A DNA stretch of 12,959 nt from Thermoleophilia bacterium (GCA_014534155.1 JACVSB010000024.1:1-12959); one strand, 5' to 3'. Counted from the stretch's first letter, positions 1-6,646 are shown. Numbers and translations: made by a program. The notes: generated from the sequence alone by a model not told the origin.

Positions 1-959
1 ATCGAGAGCTCGCGCGTCCCGTGCAGGCGCTCGATGATCCGCTCGGCGCCCAGGTGGCGCAGATCGAGGAGGACGTTTCCGTCCACGCCGCGCCCCTCGT
101 CGATCTCCGTCTGCTCGGCGCGGGAGATGACGTCGCGGGAGGCGAGCTCCATCGCCCTCGGCGCGTAGCGGCTGAGGAAGCGCTCGCCCTCGGAGTTCAG
201 GAGGTACGCGCCCTCTCCCCGGCACCCCTCGGTAATGAGGACGCCCGTCGGCGAGAGCGTCGTCGGGTGGAACTGCATCATCTCCATGTCCTTGAGCGGC
301 ACGCCGAGGCGGAGCGCCATGGCCATCCCGTCGCCGGTGCAGGAGTACGCGTTCGTCGTCCCGCGGTAGAGGCGGCCCGCTCCTCCGGTCGCGAGGATGA
401 CCGTCTTCGCGCCCACCGTCTTCAGGCCGCCGTTCACGATGTCCCAAGCGATCACTCCCTGGCAGCGCCCGTCGTCCTCCACGAGCTTCCACGCGAACCA
501 CTCCTCGTAGGCGTGGATCCCGCGCTTCATCACCTGCTCGTACAGGACGTGCACGAGGACGTGGCCGGTGATGTCGGCTGCGTACGCCGTGCGAGGCTCG
601 CCCGCGGCGCCGAAGGGCCGCTGCGCGATCCGGCCGTCCTCCGTGCGCGAGAAGACCGCGCCCCAGTGCTCCAGCTGGTAGACGTCCGCCGGCGCCTCCT
701 CGCAGAGCGCCTCGATCGCGTCCTGGTCGCCCAGGTAGTCGGAGCCCTTGACGGTGTCGAACGCGTGCTTCTCGGGGTCGTCGTCGGAGGCGTTCCCGAG
801 CGCCGCGTTGATCCCGCCCTCGGCGGCCCCGGAGTGCGAGCGCACCGGATGGATCTTCGAGAGGAGCGCGACGTCCGCCCCCGCGTCGTGGGCCTCGATC
901 GCCGCACGCATGCCGGCACAGCCGGCACCGACGACGAGTACGTCGTGCTGGGCGTCCAC
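1..959 (-). CDS. sdhA: Succinate dehydrogenase/fumarate reductase flavoprotein subunit (partial, C-terminus off the left edge)
   Basis: This is the FAD subunit of respiratory complex II, which oxidises succinate to fumarate in the TCA cycle. About 319 N-terminal residues are in the window, of roughly 580-600 usual for the family. Visible are the Rossmann motif VVGAGCAG near residue 10, the RSH motif whose His (about residue 42) is the expected covalent FAD attachment site, AAEGGINAAL right after it, and later ATGGAGRLY, MEMMQFHPTTL, TEGCRGEGAYL and SRDVISRA, all standard for SdhA/FrdA and unlike L-aspartate oxidase. I chose the GTG at 959 because the Rossmann strand follows at once and a TAGCGT box sits 8 nt upstream. 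A TTG at 968 is in frame but lies against that box. It follows pckA with a 60-nt gap. No sdhC or sdhD lies upstream, so the other subunits must be to the left or elsewhere. SdhA against FrdA cannot be decided by sequence alone; the TCA neighbours favour SdhA. Confidence 0.93.
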   Translation of the reverse strand, partial: MDAQHDVLVVGAGCAGMRAAIEAHDAGADVALLSKIHPVRSHSGAAEGGINAALGNASDDDPEKHAFDTVKGSDYLGDQDAIEALCEEAPADVYQLEHWGAVFSRTEDGRIAQRPFGAAGEPRTAYAADITGHVLVHVLYEQVMKRGIHAYEEWFAWKLVEDDGRCQGVIAWDIVNGGLKTVGAKTVILATGGAGRLYRGTTNAYSCTGDGMAMALRLGVPLKDMEMMQFHPTTLSPTGVLITEGCRGEGAYLLNSEGERFLSRYAPRAMELASRDVISRAEQTEIDEGRGVDGNVLLDLRHLGAERIIERLHGTRELS

Positions 960-967
960 CGCTTCCA

Positions 968-973
968 ACGCTA
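968..973 (-). promoter_or_regulatory. Predicted -10 box of sdhA (TAGCGT)
   Basis: On the minus strand TAGCGT is followed by 8 nt and the GTG start of sdhA, so transcription would begin within about 2 nt of the start codon. An overlapping TATAGC two bases upstream is an alternative -10. No convincing -35 is visible. Read by eye from the motif and its repeated spacing at other genes here. Confidence 0.5.
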
Positions 974-1002
974 TACGACGGCGGCCCGGCCGAGCCGCGT
1001 AC

Positions 1003-1018
1003 CCCGCGCACCCGCGGG
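1003..1018 (-). terminator. GC-rich hairpin just after the pckA stop
   Basis: CCCGCG and CGCGGG form a perfect 6-bp stem around a 4-nt loop, starting 1 nt after the pckA TAG. There is no T-run, so it is not a classical intrinsic terminator. It might attenuate read-through into sdhA or merely protect the pckA 3' end. In DNA this GC-rich, short stems also occur by chance. Confidence 0.3.
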
Positions 1019-1019
1019 C

Positions 1020-2642
1020 CTACGCGGGGCTTTGCGCTCCCGGCCGTTCGACGCGAGGACCTGCCCTCGCGACGTCCGACTCGGGATCGGCGAACTTGGC
1101 GAAGTTCTCGTGGAACATGCGCGCGAGCTCGCGCGCCTTCTCGTCGTATGCCTGCGGATCGCGCCACGTCGCGCGGGGGTCGAGGAGGGAATCATCCACG
1201 CCGGGCACGCTCCTCGGGACGTCGAACCCGAACGTCGGGTCGGAGCGGTACTCGACCCCGTCGAGCTCGCCGGAGAGGGCGGCGTGCAGGAGCGCGCGGG
1301 TCGCCGCGATCGGCATGCGGCGGCCCTCGCCGAAGGCCCCGCCCGTCCAGCCCGTGTTCACGAGCCAGACCGCGGCCTCGTGCTCGCGTAGCTTCTCCCC
1401 GAGCATCTCGGCATAGCGCTTCGGCTCCTGCGGGAGGAAGGGCGCGCCGAAGCAGGCGGAGAAGGTGGGCTGCGGCTCCTTGACCCCGATCTCCGTTCCC
1501 GCGAGCTTCGCGGTGAACCCCGTGAGGAAGTAGAACATCGCCTGCTCGCGCGTCAGGCGCGCGACGGGCGGGAGGATGCCGAACGCGTCCGCGGTCAGGA
1601 AGACGACGGAGCTCGGGTGCCCGGCCCGCTTCGTCGGGAGAGCGTTCGGAATCTGCTCCAGCTTGTATGCGCCGCGGGTGTTCTCGGTCTTCGACTCGTC
1701 GTCCAGGTCGAGCACCCCCCGCTCGTCCATGATCACGTTCTCGAGCACGGTCCCGAACGTGTGCGTTGCCCGGTAGATGTCCGGCTCCGCCTCCTCCGAG
1801 AGACGGATGACCTTCGCGTAGCACCCGCCCTCCAGGTTGAAGACGCCCGTGTCGCCCCAGCCGTGCTCGTCGTCCCCGATCAGGTGGCGCGCCGGATCGG
1901 CGGAGAGGGTCGTCTTGCCTGTGCCGCTGAGGCCGAAGAAGATGGCCACCCGGCCGTCGTCGCCCACGTTCGCGGAGCAGTGCATGGGGAAGACGCCCTC
2001 GAGCGGAAGGCGGTCGTTCATGAGGGTGAAGATCGACTTCTTGATCTCGCCCGCGTACTCCGTCCCGCCGATCACGACCTCGCCCCGGGTCGGATGGAGG
2101 ACGACGAAGGTACCGCTGCGCGTGCCGTCCTCCCCGGGGTCGGCCTCGACGTCGGGGGCGTGCAGGACGAGCGCGTCCGGCGCGTGCTCCTCCAGCTCGT
2201 CCTCGGCCGGCTCGATGAAGAGCGTCTTGGCGAAGAGCGCATGCCAGGGCGAGTACGTGATCACGCGGACCCCGATCCGGTGCGCGGGGTCGGCTCCCGC
2301 GAACGCGTCCACCACGTAGAGGTCGTCGCTCTCGAGCCGCGCGACGACCTTCGCCCGCAGGCCGTCGAAGCCCGCCTCGTCCAGCGGCCTGTTCACCTCG
2401 CCCCACGCGATCCGCCCCTCGCACTCCGGCTCGCGCACGAAGAAGCGGTCCTTGGGCGACCGGCCGGTGTGCCGTCCGGTGTCGACGACGAGGGGACCGC
2501 CCTCGGCCAGGCGCGCGTCGCCCCGTGCCAGCGCGTGTGTGTAGAGCTGCGAGGTGGTGGCGTTCCAGTGCACGCGACCCCGGGGGTTCAACCCGTGGTC
2601 CTCGAGATCCCCGGCGCCGCGCACCGCGGTCGTGATCGCCAT
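1020..2642 (-). CDS. pckA: Phosphoenolpyruvate carboxykinase (ATP-dependent)
   Basis: A cytosolic enzyme converting oxaloacetate and ATP to PEP, CO2 and ADP, the first step of gluconeogenesis from TCA intermediates. It has 540 residues, the usual length of the ATP-dependent family. Diagnostic segments: TGRHTGRSPKDRF (about 55-67, substrate-binding Arg), the P-loop GLSGTGKTTLS (237-247) and the metal-binding IGDDEHGW (255-262). EYAGEIKKSIF (about 195-205) and MHCSANVG carry further metal and substrate ligands. These are motifs of the ATP type, not of the GTP-dependent enzyme common in many actinobacteria. The ATG at 2642 has a G-rich GGGGGAG just upstream with short spacing. A TACGAT box at 2685-2690 predicts a leader of about 36 nt, so unlike most unit-leading genes here it would not be leaderless. 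It is divergent from the SRPBCC gene and is followed by sdhA. Confidence 0.97.
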   Translation of the reverse strand: MAITTAVRGAGDLEDHGLNPRGRVHWNATTSQLYTHALARGDARLAEGGPLVVDTGRHTGRSPKDRFFVREPECEGRIAWGEVNRPLDEAGFDGLRAKVVARLESDDLYVVDAFAGADPAHRIGVRVITYSPWHALFAKTLFIEPAEDELEEHAPDALVLHAPDVEADPGEDGTRSGTFVVLHPTRGEVVIGGTEYAGEIKKSIFTLMNDRLPLEGVFPMHCSANVGDDGRVAIFFGLSGTGKTTLSADPARHLIGDDEHGWGDTGVFNLEGGCYAKVIRLSEEAEPDIYRATHTFGTVLENVIMDERGVLDLDDESKTENTRGAYKLEQIPNALPTKRAGHPSSVVFLTADAFGILPPVARLTREQAMFYFLTGFTAKLAGTEIGVKEPQPTFSACFGAPFLPQEPKRYAEMLGEKLREHEAAVWLVNTGWTGGAFGEGRRMPIAATRALLHAALSGELDGVEYRSDPTFGFDVPRSVPGVDDSLLDPRATWRDPQAYDEKARELARMFHENFAKFADPESDVARAGPRVERPGAQSPA

Positions 2643-2684
2643 TCGCTCCCCCTACCCGGTCGCTTCCACAGGAGAAACGCGCCT

Positions 2685-2690
2685 ATCGTA
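2685..2690 (-). promoter_or_regulatory. Predicted -10 box of pckA (TACGAT)
   Basis: TACGAT on the minus strand shares two base pairs (2689-2690) with the plus-strand TACGCT box of the divergent gene. Initiation would fall near 2678. No clear -35 is seen upstream. The overlap is discussed as a finding. Confidence 0.4.
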
Positions 2691-2694
2691 CGCT
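2689..2694 (+). promoter_or_regulatory. Predicted -10 box of the SRPBCC gene (TACGCT)
   Basis: TACGCT is followed by exactly 6 nt and the GTG at 2701, placing the predicted transcription start on the first base of the start codon (a leaderless mRNA). The same 6-nt spacing is seen at the aminotransferase. Confidence 0.5.
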
Positions 2695-2700
2695 CGCCCC

Positions 2701-3189
2701 GTGGACGCGCGCGCCGCTCGCGACTTCGCGCTGGAGCGGGCGCAGCTCGTCCCGCGGCCCCGCGACGAGGTGTTCGCCTTCTTCTCGGACCCCGCGAACC
2801 TCGAGGCGATCACGCCTCCCTGGCTGCGCTTCCGGATCGTCGAGGCGCCGGCACGACTCGAGCAGGGCTCGCTCCTTCGCTACCGCCTCAGCCTCTTTCG
2901 CGTCCCGATCCGGTGGCGGACGGAGATCTCCGTGTGGCGGCCGCCTCGCTCGTTCACCGACGTCCAGCTCGCCGGCCCGTACCCGCTCTGGGAGCACACG
3001 CACCGGTTCGTCGCCGTCGGCGCGGCGACAGAGGTGTACGACCACGTCCGCTACCGCGTACCCGGCGGGCCCCTGGCGCCGCTCGTACAACGGCTCTTCG
3101 TCCGCCCCTGGCTGGACGAGATCTTCGCCTACCGGGCCGCGCGGCTGGTCGAGCGCCTGGACTCGCCGGCGCCGGCCGCCGGTGCCTGA
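2701..3189 (+). CDS. SRPBCC-fold (START/Bet v1-like) protein, ligand unknown
   Basis: A 162-residue single-domain protein of the SRPBCC superfamily, whose members hold hydrophobic ligands in a deep cavity. The N-terminal part, PRPRDEVFAFFSDPANLEAI (about 18-37), is the typical opening helix region, followed by TPPWLRFRIV, the GSLLRYRL strand, and a final amphipathic helix near RPWLDEIFAYRAARLVERL. No catalytic residues stand out and there is no signal peptide or membrane segment, so it is probably cytosolic. Such proteins are often labelled cyclase/dehydrase or 'ligand-binding SRPBCC domain'; I cannot give a specific role. The GTG at 2701 is chosen because a -10 box lies 6 nt upstream and the fold begins soon after. 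An in-frame extension to 2554 would run into pckA coding sequence. xerC follows after 77 nt. Confidence 0.85.
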   Translation: MDARAARDFALERAQLVPRPRDEVFAFFSDPANLEAITPPWLRFRIVEAPARLEQGSLLRYRLSLFRVPIRWRTEISVWRPPRSFTDVQLAGPYPLWEHTHRFVAVGAATEVYDHVRYRVPGGPLAPLVQRLFVRPWLDEIFAYRAARLVERLDSPAPAAGA

Positions 3190-3266
3190 CGCCGGCGCGG
3201 CCCTCACTGGATGGACGCCCGCGGGTCCCGCGCAGGAACCCGGCGGGGCAGCGGGAATCCCGTCGC

Positions 3267-4115
3267 GTGGATACCGCCGCCGCCATCGACCGCTTCCTCG
3301 AGAGCCCGGCGCTCGCGAGGACGACGCGGCGGGCGTACGCGGCCGACCTGGCTGAGTTCGCGGCGTGGCTTCGGGCACGCGGTCTCGACCTTCCCGAGGT
3401 GGACGCGCGCGTCTTCGCCCAGTACGCCGCCGAGCTCGGCGCCGACCGGCCCGGGCGGCGACCGCGCAAGCTTGCCCCCACGACGCTCGCGCGCAAGCTC
3501 GCCGCCGTTCGCTCCCTCCTCCGCTCCGCGCTCGGGCCCGGCCGTGTGCCCGAGCTCGCGCTGGGCGGCCGGCGCAGGCGCCGTCTGCCCGAGGCGCCGC
3601 GGCCGGCCGAGACGGATTCCCTCCTGGACGGGCTGGCGGGAGAGGGCCCGCTCGCGCTCCGAAACAGGGCGCTCTTCGAGCTCGTCTACTCCGCGGGCCT
3701 GCGCGCCCAGGAGGCCGTCGACCTCACGCTGGCGGACGTGGAATGGGAGCAGGAGATCGTCCTCGTGCGGGGGAAGGGCGGGAAGGAGCGCGCGGTCCCG
3801 CTGGGCGAGGAAGCCGCATTCCGGCTTCGCCGCTACCTCGAGGCGGGGCGGCCGGCGCTCGCGCGCGGCGCGGAGAACCGGCTCTTCCTCTCCGCGCGCG
3901 GACGGCCGCTCGACACGTCCACCCTGCGCCGCCTGCTCCCGCATCCGCACCGCCTCCGCCACGCCTTCGCCACCCACCTCCTGGAGGGGGGCGCGGACTT
4001 GCGCACGATCCAGGAGCTGCTCGGGCACTCCTCCCTCTCGACGACCCAGATCTACAGCCACGTGGACGCGAGACGCCTCCGGAAGGTCTACGACGGTGCG
4101 CACCCCCGCGCCTGA
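3267..4115 (+). CDS. xerC: Tyrosine recombinase, XerC-like, with a shortened catalytic domain
   Basis: A site-specific recombinase of the tyrosine family; XerC works with XerD at dif to resolve chromosome dimers. It has 282 residues, slightly short (E. coli XerC and XerD are 298). The N-terminal core-binding domain covers about 1-95 and the catalytic domain about 115-282. All catalytic residues are visible: Arg146 in SAGLRAQE, Lys170 in RGKGGKE, His228 and Arg231 in HPHRLRH, His254 in LLGHSS and Tyr263 in TQIYSHV. Lys170 to His228 is 58 residues, against 71 between the matching residues of the adjacent XerD-like protein, while the other spacings are identical, so about 13 residues are missing before the HxxR motif. 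The GTG at 3267 is the only plausible start near the domain; no good -10 or ribosome-binding site precedes it. Its last 20 nt overlap the next gene. XerC rather than XerD is inferred from order and similarity. Confidence 0.85.
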   Translation: MDTAAAIDRFLESPALARTTRRAYAADLAEFAAWLRARGLDLPEVDARVFAQYAAELGADRPGRRPRKLAPTTLARKLAAVRSLLRSALGPGRVPELALGGRRRRRLPEAPRPAETDSLLDGLAGEGPLALRNRALFELVYSAGLRAQEAVDLTLADVEWEQEIVLVRGKGGKERAVPLGEEAAFRLRRYLEAGRPALARGAENRLFLSARGRPLDTSTLRRLLPHPHRLRHAFATHLLEGGADLRTIQELLGHSSLSTTQIYSHVDARRLRKVYDGAHPRA

Positions 4116-5013
4116 CATCGTCGTGGAGAGCTTCCTGGCGCTCCTCGCCGCGCGCCGATCGCCCCGCACCGTGGACGCCTACCGCCGCGACCTCTCGGAT
4201 CTCGCCCGCTTCCTCGGGACGTCGCCCAGCTCGGCGACCGCCGACGAGATCCAGCGGTGGCTGGCCGACCTGCGTTCCCGCGGGCTTGCACCGGCCTCGG
4301 TCGCGCGCAAGGCTGCCGCGGCCCGGAGCTTCTTCCGCCACCTCGTGCTCCTGGGCGCACGGGAGGACAACCCGGCCGCGGACGTCCCGCTGCCCCGCCG
4401 CCGGGCCCGGCTGCCCCGCTCCCTCACGCCCGCGGAGATCGAGCGGTTGATCGCGGCCGTGCAGGGGACGTCGCCGCGCCAGCTCCGGGACCAGGCGCTC
4501 CTCGAGCTCCTCTACGGGGCGGGCCTGCGGGTGAGCGAGGTGGTCACGCTCGACCGGGCGAGCGTCGACCTCGAGGAGCGAACCGTGCGCTGCATCGGGA
4601 AAGGGGACAAGGAGCGGGTCGTGCCCCTCGGGCGAAGCGGCGTGGAGGCCGTCCGCCGCTACCTCGCGCGCGGCCGGCCGTACCTCGACCGCCGGCGCCG
4701 CGCGGAGCTCTTCCTGAACGCCAACGGAGGCGCGCTCACGCGCGCCGGCGCCTTCCTGATCGTCCGCCGGGCGGCGCTCCGGGCGGGGCTCGACGCGACG
4801 CGCGTCCACCCCCACCTCCTGCGCCACTCGTTCGCGACCCACCTCCTGGACGGAGGCGCTGATCTGCGTAGCGTCCAGGAGATGCTGGGGCACGCCGACC
4901 TCGGGACGACCGAGATCTACACCCACGTCTCGGAGCGGCGGCGGCGCGACACGTACTTCCGCGCGCACCCGCATGCCCGGCGAGCCCCCTCGCGGGCCGA
5001 GCGCGAGCCCTAG
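4096..5013 (+). CDS. xerD: Tyrosine recombinase, XerD-like
   Basis: The second tyrosine recombinase, 305 residues, complete. An N-terminal SAM-like core-binding domain (about 8-98, including TVDAYRRDLSDLARFL) precedes the catalytic domain. Catalytic residues are Arg145 (GAGLRVSE), Lys169 (GKGDKE), His240 and Arg243 (HPHLLRH), His266 (MLGHADLG) and nucleophile Tyr275 (TEIYTHV). The GTG at 4096 lies inside the end of xerC, with GGAAGG at 4081-4086 nine nt upstream, suggesting translational coupling. It aligns with the length of E. coli XerD upstream of the first helix. A GTG at 4123 just past the xerC stop is the alternative. The two recombinases in one operon suggest a matched pair acting on one site, as expected for XerC/XerD at dif, though a pair dedicated to an element cannot be excluded. 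The stop TAG directly abuts the stop of the opposing gene. Confidence 0.92.
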   Translation: MRTPAPDIVVESFLALLAARRSPRTVDAYRRDLSDLARFLGTSPSSATADEIQRWLADLRSRGLAPASVARKAAAARSFFRHLVLLGAREDNPAADVPLPRRRARLPRSLTPAEIERLIAAVQGTSPRQLRDQALLELLYGAGLRVSEVVTLDRASVDLEERTVRCIGKGDKERVVPLGRSGVEAVRRYLARGRPYLDRRRRAELFLNANGGALTRAGAFLIVRRAALRAGLDATRVHPHLLRHSFATHLLDGGADLRSVQEMLGHADLGTTEIYTHVSERRRRDTYFRAHPHARRAPSRAEREP

Positions 5014-5017
5014 CTAG
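5010..5017. other. Zero-gap tail-to-tail gene junction (CTAGCTAG)
   Basis: The palindrome CTAGCTAG contains the xerD stop (TAG at 5011-5013) and the stop of the leftward HEAT gene (CTA at 5014-5016, read TAG on the minus strand), with no base between them. There is no room for a terminator between the two convergent genes. Confidence 0.85.
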
Positions 5018-5502
5018 CGCGGGCCGGCTTTCCGCTTCAGCGTCTGCTGCACGGTCGTCGCCGCGGCACGGAGGTCCTTCTCCTCCCCGTCCTCTGCCGC
5101 GATGTGCTCGAGCAGCGTGATCGTGTCGCGGCTGGGCGAGCCGTTGCGAAGCGAGAGCACGGCGAGGCGCCGAACGGCCCCGTTCGCGTCCGCGTTCGCG
5201 AGCTCGTGGAGGAGCGGGCGCACGCCGTTCACGAGCCGCGGGTGATTTCGCGAGAGGAGCTCGAGCGCAAGGAGCGCCGAGCCGCGGCACGCCGGGCTCT
5301 CGTCTTCCAGGCCGCGGCGCAGGAGCTCCGTCTTCTGGACGAAGCGAAGCTGCCCGATCGCCCGGTAGCCCAGCGCGCGAACCCGGAAGTCAGGGCTGCG
5401 GACGGCTTCCTCGAGCTCCTCCTCCACTTCGCGGCGCAGCTCGGCGAGCGTACGCTCGTCCGTCGTCTCCACGGCTCTCGCAGCCGCTTCCGCGAGCGTC
5501 AA
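5014..5502 (-). CDS. Small HEAT-repeat-like helical protein
   Basis: A 162-residue, almost entirely helical protein with no signal peptide or membrane segment. Blocks such as FRVRALGYRAIGQLRF, ACRGSALLALELLSR and AVRRLAVLSLRNG have the Arg/Ala/Leu helix-pair spacing of HEAT/armadillo repeats, about three or four in a row; a charged Glu-rich helix (EVEEELEEAV) precedes them. Such proteins usually bind partner proteins; the partner is unknown. The predicted start is TTG at 5502, overlapping the citrate synthase stop in the sequence TTGA, which implies translational coupling. A GTG ten codons downstream is an alternative start. It is expected to be transcribed with the citrate synthase gene. Family assignment is by pattern recognition, not by profile search. 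Confidence 0.75.
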   Translation of the reverse strand: MTLAEAAARAVETTDERTLAELRREVEEELEEAVRSPDFRVRALGYRAIGQLRFVQKTELLRRGLEDESPACRGSALLALELLSRNHPRLVNGVRPLLHELANADANGAVRRLAVLSLRNGSPSRDTITLLEHIAAEDGEEKDLRAAATTVQQTLKRKAGPR

Positions 5503-6599
5503 GTCGCGACTGCCGCCCCCGCGACCTCGGAGACGGAACGGCTCGGCGGCCCGACGTACTGCGCGGACGGGCGGAAGAGGCGTCCGGTCCGCTTCTGCTC
5601 CAGGATGTGCGCGGACCAGCCCGCGACGCGCGAGCAGGCGAACATCGCCGGCGCGAGCGGCGGCGGGATCTCGGCGCTGTCGAGGACGACCGCCGAGTAG
5701 TACTCGACGTTCGTGGCGAGGACGCGGTCGGGCGAGCGCTCCTGCAGCGCGCGCAGCGCGGCCTCCTCGAGCTTCTCGGCCACGTCGACGTTCGGCGCGT
5801 CGAGCTCCTTCGCCACCTGCTTGAGGATGCGGGAGCGCGGGTCCTCAGCGCGGTAGACGCGGTGCCCGAACCCCATGATCCGCTTGCCCGCGGCCAGCGT
5901 CTCCCGGACCCAGCGCTCGGGATCGCCCATCCGTGCGACCTCCTCCAGCATCGGCTTCACGTAGGCGGGGGCGCCGCCGTGCAGCGGCCCGGAGAGCGCG
6001 CCGACGGCCGACGAAAGGGCTGCCCCGCAGTCGGCCCCGGTCGAGGCGACGACGCGCGCGGTGAATGTGGACGCGTTCAGGCCGTGCTCGGCGGTGCAGA
6101 TCCAGTACGTGTCGATCGCCTTCACGTGCTTGGGGTTCGCCTCGCCGCGCCAGCGCAGGAGGAACTTCTCGGCTGCGGTCGCCCCTTGGGCGACGACGTC
6201 GTCCGGGGCGGGGTCGCGCCCGTCCGCGACGGCGGCCGAGCGCGCGACGATCTCCATCATGAGAGCGGAGAGCCGGGCGAGGTCGTCGCGCGCCTGCTCG
6301 TCCGAGATCTCGTTCAGCTTCCCGAGCTTCCACTCGCCGGCGAGGCGGGCGGTCACCGCCTGCAGATCGGCGGGCGCTCGTCCCGTGAGGTCCGCGGGCT
6401 CGTACGGCTCGGGCTCCGGCATCCTCGAGCTGAGGTCGTCGTCGACCAGGAGCCCCCAGACGTTCTCGTACGGGTGGTGCCCGACGAGCTCTGCGATGTC
6501 GACGCCGCGGTAGCGGAGCTGGCCACCCTCCCGGTCCGGCTCCGCGATCTCCGTCTGGACGGCGACGACTCCCTCGAGCCCTGGCCGGAAGTCGTTCAT
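5499..6599 (-). CDS. Citrate synthase (actinobacterial citrate synthase 2-like)
   Basis: Condenses oxaloacetate and acetyl-CoA to citrate, the entry step of the TCA cycle; cytosolic. It has 366 residues, close to the short (type I) bacterial enzymes of about 370-380. Active-site segments: EHGLNAST (His172), SGPLHGGA (His207, matching E. coli His264), MGFGHRVY (His246, matching His305) and TNVEYYS, where Glu299 takes the place of the catalytic Asp (E. coli Asp362). The C-terminal [15 protein letters not shown] and PSAQYVGP match the actinobacterial 'citrate synthase 2' group as I remember it. A 2-methylcitrate synthase is the main alternative, and the TCA setting favours citrate synthase. The ATG at 6599 is preferred because the family N-terminus begins there and TAGATT lies 8 nt upstream; an extension to 6677 would overlap the start of icd. 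It is divergent from icd, with the HEAT gene coupled downstream. Confidence 0.93.
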   Translation of the reverse strand: MNDFRPGLEGVVAVQTEIAEPDREGGQLRYRGVDIAELVGHHPYENVWGLLVDDDLSSRMPEPEPYEPADLTGRAPADLQAVTARLAGEWKLGKLNEISDEQARDDLARLSALMMEIVARSAAVADGRDPAPDDVVAQGATAAEKFLLRWRGEANPKHVKAIDTYWICTAEHGLNASTFTARVVASTGADCGAALSSAVGALSGPLHGGAPAYVKPMLEEVARMGDPERWVRETLAAGKRIMGFGHRVYRAEDPRSRILKQVAKELDAPNVDVAEKLEEAALRALQERSPDRVLATNVEYYSAVVLDSAEIPPPLAPAMFACSRVAGWSAHILEQKRTGRLFRPSAQYVGPPSRSVSEVAGAAVAT

Positions 6600-6607
6600 C
6601 GCGCGGA

Positions 6608-6613
6608 AATCTA
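6608..6613 (-). promoter_or_regulatory. Predicted -10 box of citrate synthase (TAGATT)
   Basis: TAGATT on the minus strand followed by 8 nt and ATG. The predicted transcript has a leader of 0-2 nt. No strong -35 is visible; a palindrome covers that region. Confidence 0.55.
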
Positions 6614-6624
6614 CCCGGACCCGC

Positions 6625-6639
6625 CCACGCCAATCGTGG
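6625..6639. promoter_or_regulatory. Palindrome between divergent citrate synthase and icd promoters (possible operator)
   Basis: CCACG, a 5-nt spacer CCAAT, then CGTGG: a perfect inverted repeat of 5+5+5 in the 55-nt intergenic region, lying between the two outward-facing -10 boxes and over the -35 side of both. A regulator bound here could act on both genes at once. A 5-bp arm is short, so chance is possible. Confidence 0.35.
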
Positions 6640-6640
6640 C

Positions 6641-6646
6641 TAGAGT
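6641..6646 (+). promoter_or_regulatory. Predicted -10 box of icd (TAGAGT)
   Basis: TAGAGT followed by 8 nt and the GTG start at 6655, the same geometry as the divergent citrate synthase promoter. Predicts an almost leaderless icd-mdh mRNA. Confidence 0.55.

Noticed and set aside
1617..3266. Very long plus-strand open frame running antisense to pckA and onward into xerC
   Set aside because: The part over pckA is the reverse of a well-conserved enzyme and its translation is Arg/Val/Ala/Pro-rich with no recognisable domain; only the portion from 3267 is the recombinase. Long antisense frames are expected at this GC content.
3190..3266. Possible terminator or dif-like site between the SRPBCC gene and xerC
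   Set aside because: Only short GC inverted repeats such as CGCGGG-T-CCCGCG are present, with no usable loop and no T-run, and nothing resembles the AT-centred two-arm dif sequence.
3211..4095. In-frame upstream extension of xerD starting with ATG at 3211
   Set aside because: This stretch is xerC read in another frame; its translation is low-complexity Arg/Ser and the XerD domain starts after 4096.
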